Below are positions 63,813 to 64,000 of a DNA stretch of 64,000 nucleotides, one piece after another. Position 1 is the stretch's first letter, and the number at the start of each line of letters is the position of its first letter. The notes beneath the pieces were generated by a model. The model saw only the letters and a program-made list of their open reading frames with translations. It was not told the DNA's origin and ran no database searches. This DNA is from Bradyrhizobium barranii subsp. barranii. Lineage in GTDB: Bacteria > Pseudomonadota > Alphaproteobacteria > Rhizobiales > Xanthobacteraceae. The stretch spans positions 10,089,501-10,153,500 of the forward strand of contig NZ_CP086136.1 in NCBI RefSeq assembly GCF_017565645.3. Reading direction: 5' to 3'. Made by a program: the position numbers and the translations under genes.

Positions 63813-64000
63813 TTAAGCTGTGAGTGCCTGAGTAGCCTTCGTTGGGCAGCCGTTGGCTCGATGTCCGGGCTCATTGCAGATCGAGCATTTGGGAACACGT
63901 CGCTCGCGCGCGGCGCCGCCAAGAAGCTCGTTCAGCTCGGAGTCCAGTTCTTCGCGCTTGGCGATCAACTCCTTAACTCGCGCGATCTTTCCGTCTAGCT
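63813..64000 (-). CDS. CCHC zinc-knuckle protein (module B), start beyond the window
   Basis: The last 61 codons plus TAA of a leftward gene: GKIARVKELIAKREELDSELNELLGG, then RVPKCSICNEPGHRANGCPTK. The C-x2-C-x4-H-x4-C knuckle is conserved with the module A protein. The start codon lies just past position 64000. Confidence 0.75.
   Translation of the reverse strand, partial: LDGKIARVKELIAKREELDSELNELLGGAARERRVPKCSICNEPGHRANGCPTKATQALTA

Overview
The window reads as part of a high-GC alphaproteobacterial chromosome, most likely Bradyrhizobium or a close relative. This is an inference from gene families, codon use and the dispersed palindromes of the CGTCATTCCGGGGCG type. No rRNA operon, complete tRNA or CRISPR array is visible.

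Region 1 (1-21.2 kb) is ordinary chromosome. It holds a gentisate/aromatic-acid pair (zeta-GST isomerase start and a frameshifted gentisate dioxygenase), an NMT1/SsuA-type ABC importer with an FAD oxidoreductase and divergent LysR regulator, a TRAP binding protein coupled to a chemoreceptor, and scattered acyl-CoA, hydrolase, AraC, peptide-binding and amidohydrolase genes. Three genes here carry single lesions: gentisate dioxygenase (+1 T), a NADAR-family gene (in-frame TAA) and a DUF2569-like gene (frameshift).

Region 2 starts at a 45-bp 3' fragment of a probable tRNA-Arg(CCU) gene (21228-21272), next to a tyrosine integrase. This is the left border of an integrated island that continues past the right end of the window. 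The island backbone is present twice in the same orientation. Module A is 22.5-27.2 kb and module B is 56.0-64.0 kb. Each has a palindrome, a small AlpA/excisionase-like gene, a terminator, a conserved hairpin-rich block, a 147-aa protein, an overlapping TTG-started HerA/TraG-like ATPase, a terminator and a convergent CCHC zinc-knuckle protein. Module A also has a replication-relaxation-family gene. Module B carries an IS66 element (56340-59500, with an 8-bp target duplication) and an inserted two-pore-domain potassium channel gene. I read the repeated unit as the DNA-processing and transfer module of a little-described family of integrative elements.

Region 3 (27.2-56 kb), between the modules, is a cargo and debris zone. 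It contains IS110, IS5, IS1380, IS256 and IS21 elements or remnants, and serine and tyrosine recombinase fragments. Cargo includes two unknown small genes (28.7-29.6 kb), a DUF262-HEPN pair whose first gene is split by IS1380 (40.2-43.4 kb), an M28 plus M36-like secreted protease operon (44-46.9 kb), an SH3-domain protein, and a DUF3616 / subtilase / stand-alone I9 propeptide / large membrane protein run (49.7-54.9 kb). Gene fragments (thiE, GAF-cyclase, GH13) point to repeated insertion and deletion.
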